64,000 bases of DNA from CBDBUR01 sp965209065. Its GTDB lineage: Bacteria; Pseudomonadota; Alphaproteobacteria; JAPOUT01; G958296285. The position numbers were made by a program, and so were the translations under genes. Positions 51,483 through 59,645 of the stretch are shown piece by piece; within the stretch, counting starts at the first letter, position 1, and every line of letters starts with the position of its first letter. The DNA lies in assembly GCA_965209065.1 (NCBI GenBank), contig OZ242373.1, positions 248,001 through 312,000 on the forward strand. Reading direction: 5' to 3'. The notes beneath the pieces are model-generated. The model was given only the letters and a program-made list of their open reading frames with translations. It was not told the DNA's origin and did not search any database.

Positions 51483-54061
51483 TCGGATTCCTCTTTGGGC
51501 GCTTTCTTTTTTGCTACTTTCTTTTTAACAGCTTTTTTGGTTGTTTTCTTCGCAGTCTTCTTTTTTGCGGCGCGCTTCTTCTTGGCAGGAGCTTTAGCGC
51601 GGCGCTCATCAATAAGCACGATGGCTTGCGCGAGGCTCATCTCGTCAGGCTCGATGTCGTTCAGCGAGGCATTGACCTTGTCGTGCTTAACATAAGGACC
51701 ATATCTGCCGGTCAAAAGGCGGATTTCGCCGCCGTCAGGGTGCTCGCCCAAGAGCTTGCCCTTAGAAACCGCCTTCCCCCATCGCGATTTAGGGTTGCGC
51801 TTCTTCTCAACCAAAAGAGCCACCGCTCTATTCAAGCCAATATCTAGCACGCTTTCGTCGTCCTCTAGGTTGGCGTAGAGCTTGCCGTGCTTGACGAAAG
51901 CACCGAAGCGCCCGATGCCAGCAGTGATAGGCGCGCCGTCCTCAGGGTGCTCGCCGACAACACGCGGCAAAGACAAAAGATTAAGCGCTTGCGCGAGGTC
52001 AATCTCTTGCGGGCTGATGCTCTTAGGAATAGGCGAGCGCTTGGGTTTTTTCTCGTCTTCCATCTGCGCGCGCTCGACATAAGGACCGAAGCGACCCGAC
52101 TTAGCGCAAATAATCTGATGGGTCTCGGGACAAGTGCCAAGCTCGCGCTCGGCGGCGGCTTCGTTTTCGTCCGCGAGCAGCGAGCGGGTGTATTTACAAT
52201 CAGGATAATTGGCGCACCCAACAAAAGCACCAAACTTACCGAGCCGAATGGAAAGCTGCCCCTTGTCGCATTGCGGGCATTGTCGCCCGCCGCGCTCGGC
52301 AGGGAAAACAGAAGGCGCAAGCTGCTCGTTGAGGTAATCGAGAACGTGAGTGATGCGCAGCTCGGCAGTGTCGTCTATCGCTTTGATGAAGTCGACCCAG
52401 AAAGTGCGCAGCAGCTCGCGCCACGCAAGCGCGCCATCAGAAACTTTGTCGAGGCTCTCTTCCATTCCGGCGGTGAAGTTGTAATCAATATACTTGCTAA
52501 AATATTTTTTGAGAAATTCCGTCACAATGCGCCCGCGCGAGTCGGGGACGAGCTGCTTCTTATCCATCACAACATAATTGCGCTGGCGCAGAACGTTCAT
52601 CGTGGGGGCGTAGGTGGAAGGTCTGCCGATGCCCAGCTCCTCCATTCGCTTGACGAGAGAGGCTTCGGTGAAACGCGGCGGCGGTTGCGTGGTGTGCTGG
52701 TCGCTGGTCGCCTTTTCAATTTTTAGCCGCTCACCCTTTTCGACAGAAGGCAGCTTTTGCTCTTTGTCGTCATCGCTATTTTCGGGGAGGTCCCTGCCTT
52801 CAAAATAGATTCTCAAGAAGCCATCAAAAATTAAGACGCGCCCGGTCGCGCGCGCTTGCAGCGTTTCGTCTTCGCTAGAAAGCGAGAGCTGCGTTTGCTG
52901 AAATTGCGCTTTAGACATTTGACTCGCCATTGTGCGTTTCCAAATGAGTTCGTAAAGCCTCGCCTCATCGCCCTTGAGGCTGGTCTCGCTGGGAATTTTC
53001 GCGAAGTCGGTAGGGCGAATGGCTTCGTGCGCCTCTTGCGCGTTTTTGGCTCTCGAGCGATAGTAATTCGGCTTTTCGGGCGTGTAAGCCTCGCCGAATT
53101 GCTTATGTATTTCGTCTCGCATTTGGGTTATGGCGGAGGGCGTGACATTGACGCTATCGGTTCGCATATAGGTAATGAAGCCCGCGCCGAGCGAGCCGTC
53201 ATAGAGTCGCTGGGCGCATCGCATCGCGCGGTCGGCGGAGAAACCGAGCTTGCGCGAAGCCTCTTGCTGTAGGGTTGAGGTTGTGAAGGGCGGGGTGGGA
53301 CCTCTGCTAACGGGTTTGCTTTTAATATCGGCGATGAGCCACTGGGCTTTTTCGGTTCTATCGCGGGCGGTTTCGGCTTCTTGGGGGCTTTTGAGGGAGA
53401 ATTTTTGTAATCGCTTTCCGTCGATAGCGGCGAGTCGCGCGAGGAACGTTCCCTCTTTGGCTTGAAGTTTGGCGTCGATGGTCCAGAAGTCTTGCGGCTT
53501 GAATTGCTCTCTGTCGGCTTCGCGTTCGCAGATGAGGCGCAGGGCGGAGGACTGGACTCTGCCGGCGGATTTGATACCGGGCAGTTTTCGCCACAAGACC
53601 GGCGAGAGCGTGAAGCCGACAAGATAATCTAGCGCGCGCCTCGCGAGATAGGCATTAACGAGGTTCTCGTCAATTTGGCGCGGGTTGTCGATAGCTTCAA
53701 GGACGGCGGATTTCGTGATGGCGTTAAAGACGACACGCTCGATAGGAATACCCTTGAGGAGTTTTCGGTCGTGTAGAGCTTCGATGAGATGCCATGAGAT
53801 AGCTTCGCCTTCGCGGTCGGGGTCGGTAGCGAGGATGAGCTTATCGGTTTTTTTGACGGCGCGGGAGATTTCGTTGAGCTGTTTGGTTCGTTCGGGGGAG
53901 ATTTGCCAAGTCATCGCGAAGTCTTGGTCTGGCAGGACGGCGCCCTCTCTCGCGGCGAGGTCGCGCAGATGCCCGAAGGAAGCGATGACGTCATAGTCGC
54001 CGCCGAGATATTTCCCTATGGTTTTGGCTTTGGCGGGAGATTCGACGATGAGCAAGTGCAT
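51479..54061 (-). CDS. topA: DNA topoisomerase I
   Basis: The 860-residue enzyme opens with MHLLIVESPAKAKTIGKYLG (Toprim) and ATDPDREGEAISWHLIEAL. The active-site Tyr is in GFITYMRTDSVNVTPSA (about 297). A zinc-binding repeat is CPQCDKGQLSIRLGKFGAF with CANYPDCKY, followed by further degenerate TopA repeats. The C-terminus is a lysine- and alanine-rich tail (KKKTAKKTTKKAVKKK). It relaxes negative supercoils. Its stop overlaps the restriction enzyme start, so the two are translationally coupled. Confidence 0.97.
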   Translation of the reverse strand: MHLLIVESPAKAKTIGKYLGGDYDVIASFGHLRDLAAREGAVLPDQDFAMTWQISPERTKQLNEISRAVKKTDKLILATDPDREGEAISWHLIEALHDRKLLKGIPIERVVFNAITKSAVLEAIDNPRQIDENLVNAYLARRALDYLVGFTLSPVLWRKLPGIKSAGRVQSSALRLICEREADREQFKPQDFWTIDAKLQAKEGTFLARLAAIDGKRLQKFSLKSPQEAETARDRTEKAQWLIADIKSKPVSRGPTPPFTTSTLQQEASRKLGFSADRAMRCAQRLYDGSLGAGFITYMRTDSVNVTPSAITQMRDEIHKQFGEAYTPEKPNYYRSRAKNAQEAHEAIRPTDFAKIPSETSLKGDEARLYELIWKRTMASQMSKAQFQQTQLSLSSEDETLQARATGRVLIFDGFLRIYFEGRDLPENSDDDKEQKLPSVEKGERLKIEKATSDQHTTQPPPRFTEASLVKRMEELGIGRPSTYAPTMNVLRQRNYVVMDKKQLVPDSRGRIVTEFLKKYFSKYIDYNFTAGMEESLDKVSDGALAWRELLRTFWVDFIKAIDDTAELRITHVLDYLNEQLAPSVFPAERGGRQCPQCDKGQLSIRLGKFGAFVGCANYPDCKYTRSLLADENEAAAERELGTCPETHQIICAKSGRFGPYVERAQMEDEKKPKRSPIPKSISPQEIDLAQALNLLSLPRVVGEHPEDGAPITAGIGRFGAFVKHGKLYANLEDDESVLDIGLNRAVALLVEKKRNPKSRWGKAVSKGKLLGEHPDGGEIRLLTGRYGPYVKHDKVNASLNDIEPDEMSLAQAIVLIDERRAKAPAKKKRAAKKKTAKKTTKKAVKKKVAKKKAPKEESE

Positions 54062-54067
54062 AATCTT

Positions 54068-54096
54068 TTTTTACAGAGAAATAGCGCAATAAGCAA
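54068..54096 (-). promoter_or_regulatory. Possible topA promoter, leaderless
   Basis: On the minus strand, TTGCTT (54091-54096), 17 bp and TAAAAA (54068-54073), then six bases to the ATG at 54061. The boxes are weak (3 of 6 and 4 of 6), but no ribosome site exists. If correct, the repeats at 54131-54416 lie upstream of the transcript. Confidence 0.35.
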
Positions 54097-54130
54097 GGAG
54101 GGAAATATATGCCAAGAATATGATAATATG

Positions 54131-54183
54131 GGGGCGAGCAGCTCGAAGACGTTAGCTGCTTGGGGAACTAATAATCCTCGCCA
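54131..54183. repeat. Hairpin-forming segment upstream of topA (partial, inverted copy of the adjacent repeat)
   Basis: GGCGAG near the start pairs with CTCGCC near the end, and an inner stem GCAGCT ... AGCTGC has a ten-base loop. The stretch GGGGAACTAATAAT resembles, in inverse orientation, the right end of the first full repeat (GGGGAGCTAATAAT on the minus strand). Confidence 0.5.
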
Positions 54184-54193
54184 TTAGACCCTG

Positions 54194-54295
54194 ACCGATT
54201 TTTCGGTCGGGGAGGCTATAATGTATGTTCAGAGTCTTCGGGCTTAAAGATTATGGCTGCCGACTTTTGGCGGTATTATTAGCTCCCCGATCACT
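54194..54295. repeat. 102-bp palindromic repeat, copy 1
   Basis: Starts ACCGATTTTTCGGTCGGGGA, where ACCGA/TCGGT form a T-loop hairpin. TCGGGGAG near the left pairs with CTCCCCGA (54283-54290) near the right, and inner stems GCCG/CGGT and AGTC-TTCG-GGCT are possible. Copy 2 starts 122 bp downstream. Confidence 0.8.
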
Positions 54296-54315
54296 CAGCG
54301 GACGCGCTTTTAGAC

Positions 54316-54416
54316 ACCGATTTTTCGGTCGGGGAGGCTGTAATGTATGTTCAGAGCTTCACGGCTTAAAGATTATAGTCGCCGATTTTTTGCGGTGTAT
54401 TGACTCCCCGACCACT
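54316..54416. repeat. 101-bp palindromic repeat, copy 2
   Basis: Same order and ends as copy 1, with about a dozen differences. The outer TCGGGGAG/CTCCCCGA (54404-54411) pairing is kept, and the inner stem becomes AGC ... GCT, so pairing is maintained despite changes. The region 54062-54417 holds no gene that I can support. Confidence 0.8.
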
Positions 54417-54417
54417 G

Positions 54418-54681
54418 CTAGCTAAGACTTTTATTGATTTTTTCTGCCCATCTGCTTATATGCGGAAGAAAAAAATTGGGCAATAGCCTTAAAGTAAGAA
54501 ATGTGATTAAACCATCCCCAGCTATCCTAAATATGATTCCCAAAGGTATTGCTAACCATAGGTTTAATGGGACAATCTTAGATACAACAGTAACAGAAAT
54601 TATGAATGCTATAGCACTGGCTAAGGTCAATACTAGCCAGACATGCCAAACACGTTTTCCCCATTTTGTTTTGTCACTCAT
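54418..54681 (-). CDS. Small membrane protein of unknown function
   Basis: The 87-residue protein has two membrane segments (about 12-36, VWLVLTLASAIAFIISVTVV, and 40-64) and a basic C-terminal end ISRWAEKINKSLS. AAAGGAGG is seven bases before the ATG, so it is probably expressed. I do not recognise the family. It lies after the pentapeptide-repeat gene in the same direction, with 76 bp between that hold nothing recognisable. The area is A+T-rich compared with topA and dprA. Confidence 0.6.
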   Translation of the reverse strand: MSDKTKWGKRVWHVWLVLTLASAIAFIISVTVVSKIVPLNLWLAIPLGIIFRIAGDGLITFLTLRLLPNFFLPHISRWAEKINKSLS

Positions 54682-54757
54682 TTTTTCCTCCTTTGTTTAA
54701 TGATTTGTTGAATTTATCATGGATAATAATTTCTGCCCGCCTATATTCTAATGCGCC

Positions 54758-55666
54758 TTATTTTGTCGGGGGGTTGTAGAATATAGAGTTTTCTTTCCAT
54801 TTCTCCCATTCTTCTTTGCTTCTTTTTTCACTCAATATTATGGTAAGCCAATGGGGAGGTTTATGTAAGCCTGCGGGCAGGTAGGTTGCTCCATCACCAA
54901 AAGTAGAATCAATTTGTTCCTGCGTTAGATTTCTAGCACTAAATAAAATAGCCCCACATAAATTAGCCCAATCAAATTTTACAAATTCAAGGTCAGTGTT
55001 TAAAAGGTCTGCGCCTCGAAGGTTTGCACTTTGAAAATTTGCATTTTTAAGGTTGGCTTCATTGAAAACAATTTTAGCAAAATTCATATTGGGAGGGAGT
55101 TGTATTTCTGAGAAATCAAGGTCGCTAAAATCTAATTGATAATTTTCTTTGTCTTCAATTTCTTCAATCCATTTTTCATTACGATTACCAATAACCTCTA
55201 AAGCTGCTATAATGTCTGTTTTATCTGGTTTCAAAGGTTTTTCTTTTTTAGTATTTTTTTGAATATAGCTAACAAGCAATTTTACTATTTGGAGGTGATG
55301 GTCTTGGCTATTTTTTGCAATGTTTCCTAACCCATATATTGTGCCTGCTCTAGAAGTTATTTTTTCATCATATTTACTAGCTTCAAAATCAAGCTGTTGA
55401 ATTGCTTCAAAATAGTTTTTGGTATGTTCCGATTCTTGTTGAATTTCAGTTTGTTTGCTTGTTAAAATTGTGCGCCAAATAAAAAAGGGAGAACCCACGA
55501 AAGCGGCTAAAACGAGAACAATATAATTTATATTATTTAGTGTGTTTAACTTTGCAGTCTCGATATAAAGATAAATAATTAATGCTGATATTATAAAGAA
55601 AGAAGCAATAGACCACCAAACCCAAGACGGAAGACTCAATCTTGCTATTTCTCTTTTATCAGCCAT
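54758..55666 (-). CDS. Membrane-anchored pentapeptide-repeat protein
   Basis: The 302-residue protein has two membrane segments (about 13-33 and 44-65). A cytoplasmic helical part follows (SKQTEIQQESEHTKNYFEAI, then GTIYGLGNIAKNSQDHHLQI), and then a run of pentapeptide repeats (about 205-250): NEANLKNANFQSANLRGADL and NTDLEFVKFDWANL. The repeats form a right-handed quadrilateral helix in the family. The two-membrane-segment plus helical-domain plan is found in uncharacterised bacterial proteins; no function is assigned. It begins 10 bp after dprA and is A+T-rich, so it looks like a later insertion between dprA and topA. Confidence 0.8.
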   Translation of the reverse strand: MADKREIARLSLPSWVWWSIASFFIISALIIYLYIETAKLNTLNNINYIVLVLAAFVGSPFFIWRTILTSKQTEIQQESEHTKNYFEAIQQLDFEASKYDEKITSRAGTIYGLGNIAKNSQDHHLQIVKLLVSYIQKNTKKEKPLKPDKTDIIAALEVIGNRNEKWIEEIEDKENYQLDFSDLDFSEIQLPPNMNFAKIVFNEANLKNANFQSANLRGADLLNTDLEFVKFDWANLCGAILFSARNLTQEQIDSTFGDGATYLPAGLHKPPHWLTIILSEKRSKEEWEKWKENSIFYNPPTK

Positions 55667-55675
55667 TCGCCCAAC

Positions 55676-56749
55676 TTACTCCAAAACCGAGATAAGGTCA
55701 TTGTCTATGTTTCTATGAACCCGACCGGCTATCTCTAAATCCGTTAGCATCACATTCACAAAATGCGGATTCTCGCCCGATAAGCGCATCAGCTCATCGC
55801 GCGGCAAAGCATGCTCGCTTAAAAAGGTCAGGAGCGTTTCATAATCCCCCTTGTTCGGCTCGGTCAAAAGCGGCGGAGGCTTGCGATACACCGCTGACCT
55901 ATCCGCTAAATGGAGCCGCGTTAGTGGCTCAATCTCACGCAAAATATCTTCCGCCGACTCAACCAGCGTTGCACCATCGCGCAGAAGCTGGTTCGTCCCC
56001 TTCGCGCGAGGATCCAAAGCCGAACCCGGACACACACAAACTAACCGACCTTGCTCCGCCGCCGCGCGCGCCGTTATCATCGCTCCCGAACGCTTCGGCG
56101 CTTCTACCACAACAACCAGCAACGACAAACCCGATATCACTCGATTGCGCCGCGGAAAATGACGCGAATTCGGTTGCTCACCCAAAGGCATCTCGCTTAC
56201 CACGCAGCCCACCTCTTTTATCTCATCGTAAAGTTTGCCGTTCTCCGGCGGATAAAGAACATCAACCCCGCCTGCCAACACCGCTATCGTGCCGTTCGAC
56301 AAACTCGCGCGATGTGCCTCCGTGTCTATCCCCAGCGCCAAGCCCGAAACAACAACATAACCCGATAACTCTCGCGCTATCTTGCGCGTCAGCATCAGCG
56401 CAGTTCCCGAAGCATTGCGCGTTCCCACGATTGCTATGTTGTTCGCGCGCAGTAAATCTCCGCGACCCAAAACCGATAGCACCGGCGGCTCGTGCTCTAA
56501 CAAGGATAAACCCTCAGGGTAATCCGCATCGCCCAGCATTATAAACCGACCGCCCAGCTTCGCCAACTTCTCCGCCTCTTGCTCCACGCGAGCTTGCGCG
56601 CAAATTCTTATGCGGCGGCGACCGCCCGCGCGCGCACTCAACTCCGGCAGATGCTCTAACGCTACCTCCGCCGTGCCAAAACGCTCAAGCAGAAGGCGGA
56701 AGGTTGCAGGTCCAACATTTTGACTCCTTATCAATCGCAACCGCGACAT
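55676..56749 (-). CDS. dprA: DNA-processing protein DprA
   Basis: From the ATG at 56749 the protein has 357 residues. The frame opens 22 codons earlier, but that part overlaps plsY; AAAGAGCGG precedes the later ATG. Core motifs are VGTRNASGTALMLTRKIA, VVVSGLALGIDTEAHRASL and AVLAGGVDVLYPPEN. FPRRNRVISGLS and AKRSGAM-like APKRSGAMITARAAAEQGR follow. The C-terminal domain (about 290-357) is a winged-helix-like DML1 module. DprA loads RecA on incoming single-stranded DNA during transformation. Confidence 0.95.
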   Translation of the reverse strand: MSRLRLIRSQNVGPATFRLLLERFGTAEVALEHLPELSARAGGRRRIRICAQARVEQEAEKLAKLGGRFIMLGDADYPEGLSLLEHEPPVLSVLGRGDLLRANNIAIVGTRNASGTALMLTRKIARELSGYVVVSGLALGIDTEAHRASLSNGTIAVLAGGVDVLYPPENGKLYDEIKEVGCVVSEMPLGEQPNSRHFPRRNRVISGLSLLVVVVEAPKRSGAMITARAAAEQGRLVCVCPGSALDPRAKGTNQLLRDGATLVESAEDILREIEPLTRLHLADRSAVYRKPPPLLTEPNKGDYETLLTFLSEHALPRDELMRLSGENPHFVNVMLTDLEIAGRVHRNIDNDLISVLE

Positions 56750-56756
56750 CCGCTCT

Positions 56757-57380
56757 TTATCTAATATCTTTTTTCCCAATTTTGCTCTCCTCTCCTCGCC
56801 ACAGACGAACCACATTCTCTCGGTGAGTGTAAAACACCAGCACCAAAAATAAAATACATAAATCCCTTAACTGAAACGCCTCGAAATATATCGCGCCCAA
56901 AGGCATCGCGCTAACCGCCAGCAGCGCCGCCAATGACGAATAGCGCGTGAAAAAAGCCGTCAAGACCCAAACCAAAATGAATATCAACGCCAAGGGATAG
57001 AACAAAACGCTCAACGCGCCGATATAAACCGCTATGCCCTTGCCGCCCTTGAACCCCAGCCACACAGGATATAAATGCCCTAGCAAACATCCCACCGCCG
57101 CTAAAATCGCCGTCTGCTCGCCAAAATAACTGCCGAGCCAGACGCTCAACGCCGCCTTCCCGCTGTCGCCCAGCAAAGTGCCGAGCGCGAGCAGCTTGTT
57201 GCCCGTCCGCAAGGCATTCGTCGCGCCTATGTTGCCCGAACCGACCGAGCGCAAATCCACAAAGCCAAAGAGCTTGCTCAAAACCACGCCTGTCGGAAAA
57301 GAGCCGAGCAGATAACCGCCGAACAAGGCGCTCACGTAATAGGGTAGGGCAAAGCCCCAATCAATCGGCTCTGGCATCAA
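56757..57380 (-). CDS. plsY: Acyl-phosphate glycerol-3-phosphate acyltransferase
   Basis: The 207-residue membrane protein has GSFPTGVVLSKLFGFVDLRS, then SGNIGATNALRTG and WLGFKGGKGIAVYIGA, the three PlsY motifs. It transfers an acyl group from acyl-phosphate to glycerol-3-phosphate, the first step of phospholipid synthesis. The start overlaps the end of the dihydroorotase-like gene. Confidence 0.96.
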   Translation of the reverse strand: MMPEPIDWGFALPYYVSALFGGYLLGSFPTGVVLSKLFGFVDLRSVGSGNIGATNALRTGNKLLALGTLLGDSGKAALSVWLGSYFGEQTAILAAVGCLLGHLYPVWLGFKGGKGIAVYIGALSVLFYPLALIFILVWVLTAFFTRYSSLAALLAVSAMPLGAIYFEAFQLRDLCILFLVLVFYTHRENVVRLWRGEESKIGKKDIR

Positions 57381-58545
57381 ACTTTACCTCCCCCTTTAGT
57401 ATAGTCATTTTGATTTTCCCTGTAAATTCCGTGCCGTCAAGAGCAGAGTTTTGCGTCTTGCTCGCTAACGGACGCTGCGCAACATCGAGCGTCCAAGGTG
57501 CGCCGTCCTCAAAGCAAACCAGATTAGCACAACTGCCCGCCATTAAAGCGTGAGGCGCGGGCGTTATCTTTTTCATCAGCACCTCCAGCGCAATGCCCTC
57601 GCGGTGGTGGAGCAGGAAAATCGCCGATAAAAAAGTCTCCAAGCCAATCGAACCCGACCGCGCATGCTCAAAGGGAACGCGCTTGTTCTCTTGCGACTGC
57701 GGGTTGTGCGCCGAAACAATCTGGCTTATCGTCCCGTCCTTCACCCCAGCAAGCAAGGCTTGCCTATCCGCCTCGCTGCGCAACGGAGGCGTGAGCTTAC
57801 AAAAAGTCCTGAAATTTCCAATCGCCGACTCGTTTAGCAGCAAGTGGTTAATCGAAACGCCACACGCAACCGGCAAGCCCTCTTTCTTCGCCGCCCTTAT
57901 CATCTCCACGCCGCGCGCGGTGGATAGCTGCTGCGCGAGATAGGGACAACCCGTCATACGCACAAGCTCGAGGTCGCGCGCAAGCATCATCGTTTCGGCT
58001 TCGGGCGGGGTCCCTCTCAACCCCAGCTCCGCCGATATTTTCCCCTCGTGCATCAGCCCCTCCGCCGCAAGCGCAGGGTCTTGCGGTTGATGAACCAGCA
58101 CACCACCCAAATCAGCAATGTAAATCATCGCCTGCCGCATGAGCCCGTTGTCTTTGATTGCAACATTGCCGTTAGAAAAAAACGACTTGCCCGCTTTATG
58201 CGCCAATCCTATTTCCGCTAAACGCTCGGTGCCGTTTTCGTCTATGCGCGTGAGCGGCGAAACCAAATGCGCCCCCGCGCTTTTGTTCTGTCTGTTGTCG
58301 GGCAGCATAGCCCAGACCTCGCAAAACCCGCTGTCGATAGCGATGGTTTCCAAACTTTCTAGGTCGTCGTTGAAAAAACTTTGATAATCGACCATGCTCG
58401 GCAAAAGCCAATGCCCCGCGCAGTCGATAGTCTTATCGGGCGTCTGGTTTATATTGAAGCCCTTGATGATGCCGTCTTCAATGAGGCAAGAGGTTTCAGA
58501 TTTCTCCCCTAACAGGCGCGCGTTTTTTAACAGGAGGCTAGACAT
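57361..58545 (-). CDS. Dihydroorotase homologue lacking metal ligands (PyrX-like)
   Basis: From the ATG at 58545 the protein has 394 residues. It has the amidohydrolase plan of a type I dihydroorotase and follows pyrB with an 8-bp overlap. But the usual D-x-H-x-H metal motif reads MVDYQSFFNDD, the later HxST His is replaced in AQQLSTARGVEM, and the DHAPH region reads VSAHNPQSQENK. Without these ligands hydrolysis is unlikely. In Pseudomonas and others an inactive homologue (PyrX/PyrC') assembles with aspartate transcarbamylase; the neighbouring pyrB makes that the best guess. An active dihydroorotase is expected elsewhere in the genome. Confidence 0.75.
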   Translation of the reverse strand: MSSLLLKNARLLGEKSETSCLIEDGIIKGFNINQTPDKTIDCAGHWLLPSMVDYQSFFNDDLESLETIAIDSGFCEVWAMLPDNRQNKSAGAHLVSPLTRIDENGTERLAEIGLAHKAGKSFFSNGNVAIKDNGLMRQAMIYIADLGGVLVHQPQDPALAAEGLMHEGKISAELGLRGTPPEAETMMLARDLELVRMTGCPYLAQQLSTARGVEMIRAAKKEGLPVACGVSINHLLLNESAIGNFRTFCKLTPPLRSEADRQALLAGVKDGTISQIVSAHNPQSQENKRVPFEHARSGSIGLETFLSAIFLLHHREGIALEVLMKKITPAPHALMAGSCANLVCFEDGAPWTLDVAQRPLASKTQNSALDGTEFTGKIKMTILKGEVKFDARAD

Positions 58546-59473
58546 ATTTTTTCTCATTATTTTCAATTAAAGTTTTTAGCAACACCATACGCATCACCAC
58601 GCCATTTTTGACCTGCTCTTGAATGAGAGATATTTTTGGATTATCAGCAACCGCACTATCTATTTCCACGCCGCGGTTCATTGGGCCGGGGTGCATCACC
58701 AGCACATCGTCTTTAGCATAGGATAGTTTTTTCTCTGTCAAGCCGAAGAGCCTAAAGTATTCGCGCGCGCTTGGAATAATATTGTTAGCCATTCTTTCTT
58801 GCTGTAAGCGTCCGACCATAACAATATCGCACGCTTTGATACCCTCTTCCATTGAGTTAAACACTTCAACGCCAAAAATTTCGGCAGCATTTTTTGGCAA
58901 TAGAGTAGAAGGCGCAACCAAACGAACGCGTGCGCCTAAAGTTTTCAGCAGATAAATGTTAGAGCGCGCGACACGGCTATGTAAAATATCGCCACAAATG
59001 GCGATAGTGAGGTTGTCAAACGTTTTTTTGTGCTGGCGAATAGTGAGCGCGTCAGTGAGCGCTTGAGTCGGATGCTGGTGCGCGCCATCGCCGGCATTGA
59101 TAACGGCGCAATCTACTTTTTGCGACAGAAGCTCCACTGCACCTGCGGCTTGGTGGCGCACAACCAGAATATCGGGCGACATCGCGTTGAGCGTGCTGGC
59201 AGTGTCAAGCAAGGTTTCGCCCTTATTGATAGAAGTGGTGTCCGCGCGAATGGAAATCACGTTCGCACCTAATTTTTGCCCGGCGGCTTCAAAGCTGGTG
59301 TCGGTGCGGGTAGAAAATTCAAAGAAAAGATTTATTTGCGTTTTGTTCTTTAAGCTATCGCGAATCTCAAAGTGCTCTGCGCGGTCGAGAAGAAAATTAA
59401 CCTCCTGCGCCAAAAGCCCTTTTGTCGAAAGCAAATGGTGGTGAGAGAAAGCGCGTTTTTTTAATGTCTCCAT
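58538..59473 (-). CDS. pyrB: Aspartate carbamoyltransferase catalytic subunit
   Basis: From the ATG at 59473 (METLKKRAFSHHHLLSTKGL) the protein has 311 residues, the usual length. The frame extends 100 codons upstream without homology. The carbamoyl-phosphate motif is FFEFSTRTDTSFEAAGQKLG. VRHQAAGAVELL, GDGAHQHPTQALTDALTI and VMHPGPMNRGVEID are further binding motifs. It makes carbamoyl aspartate in pyrimidine synthesis. Residue Asp follows STRT, where Arg or Leu is commoner. It heads the operon pyrB-pyrX-plsY-dprA. Confidence 0.94.
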   Translation of the reverse strand: METLKKRAFSHHHLLSTKGLLAQEVNFLLDRAEHFEIRDSLKNKTQINLFFEFSTRTDTSFEAAGQKLGANVISIRADTTSINKGETLLDTASTLNAMSPDILVVRHQAAGAVELLSQKVDCAVINAGDGAHQHPTQALTDALTIRQHKKTFDNLTIAICGDILHSRVARSNIYLLKTLGARVRLVAPSTLLPKNAAEIFGVEVFNSMEEGIKACDIVMVGRLQQERMANNIIPSAREYFRLFGLTEKKLSYAKDDVLVMHPGPMNRGVEIDSAVADNPKISLIQEQVKNGVVMRMVLLKTLIENNEKKYV

Positions 59474-59482
59474 TAAAAGCCC

Positions 59483-59511
59483 ATTGTAAAGTGAAAGGAG
59501 CGCGGTGTGCA
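59483..59511 (-). promoter_or_regulatory. Probable pyrB promoter
   Basis: On the minus strand, TGCACA (59506-59511, 4 of 6), 17 bp, TACAAT (59483-59488, 5 of 6), then nine bases to the ATG at 59473. The transcript would have only a few leader bases. There is no ribosome site. Confidence 0.4.
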
Positions 59512-59556
59512 AGAAAATAATCCTCCCCCTCAAACTATTTATATCCATTTCGGCTA

Positions 59557-59584
59557 TTGACAAAAGGGGGGATAAACCCCATCT
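59557..59584 (+). promoter_or_regulatory. Probable heat-shock (sigma-32) promoter of lon
   Basis: TTGACA (59557-59562) is followed after 14 bp by CCCCATCT (59577-59584), which matches the CCCCATnT -10 element of sigma-32 promoters. A GGGG-ATAAA-CCCC inverted repeat overlaps it. The spacing to a sigma-70 TATAGT (59584) is too long (21 bp). Confidence 0.45.
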
Positions 59585-59645
59585 ATAGTGATATATTAGG
59601 TAAAAGCGATAGGATTCGCTAAAAAGAAGGAGTGTGAAATTTATT

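Noticed and set aside
54131..54416. tmRNA, 6S RNA, SRP RNA or type III toxin-antitoxin RNA
   Set aside because: None of the conserved tmRNA or SRP loops is present, and there is no toxin gene next to the repeats on the plus strand. The inverted ends fit a repeat element better.
54434..54700. 88-codon plus-strand frame after the repeats
   Set aside because: It is the antisense of the small membrane protein gene, which has a strong ribosome site on the other strand.
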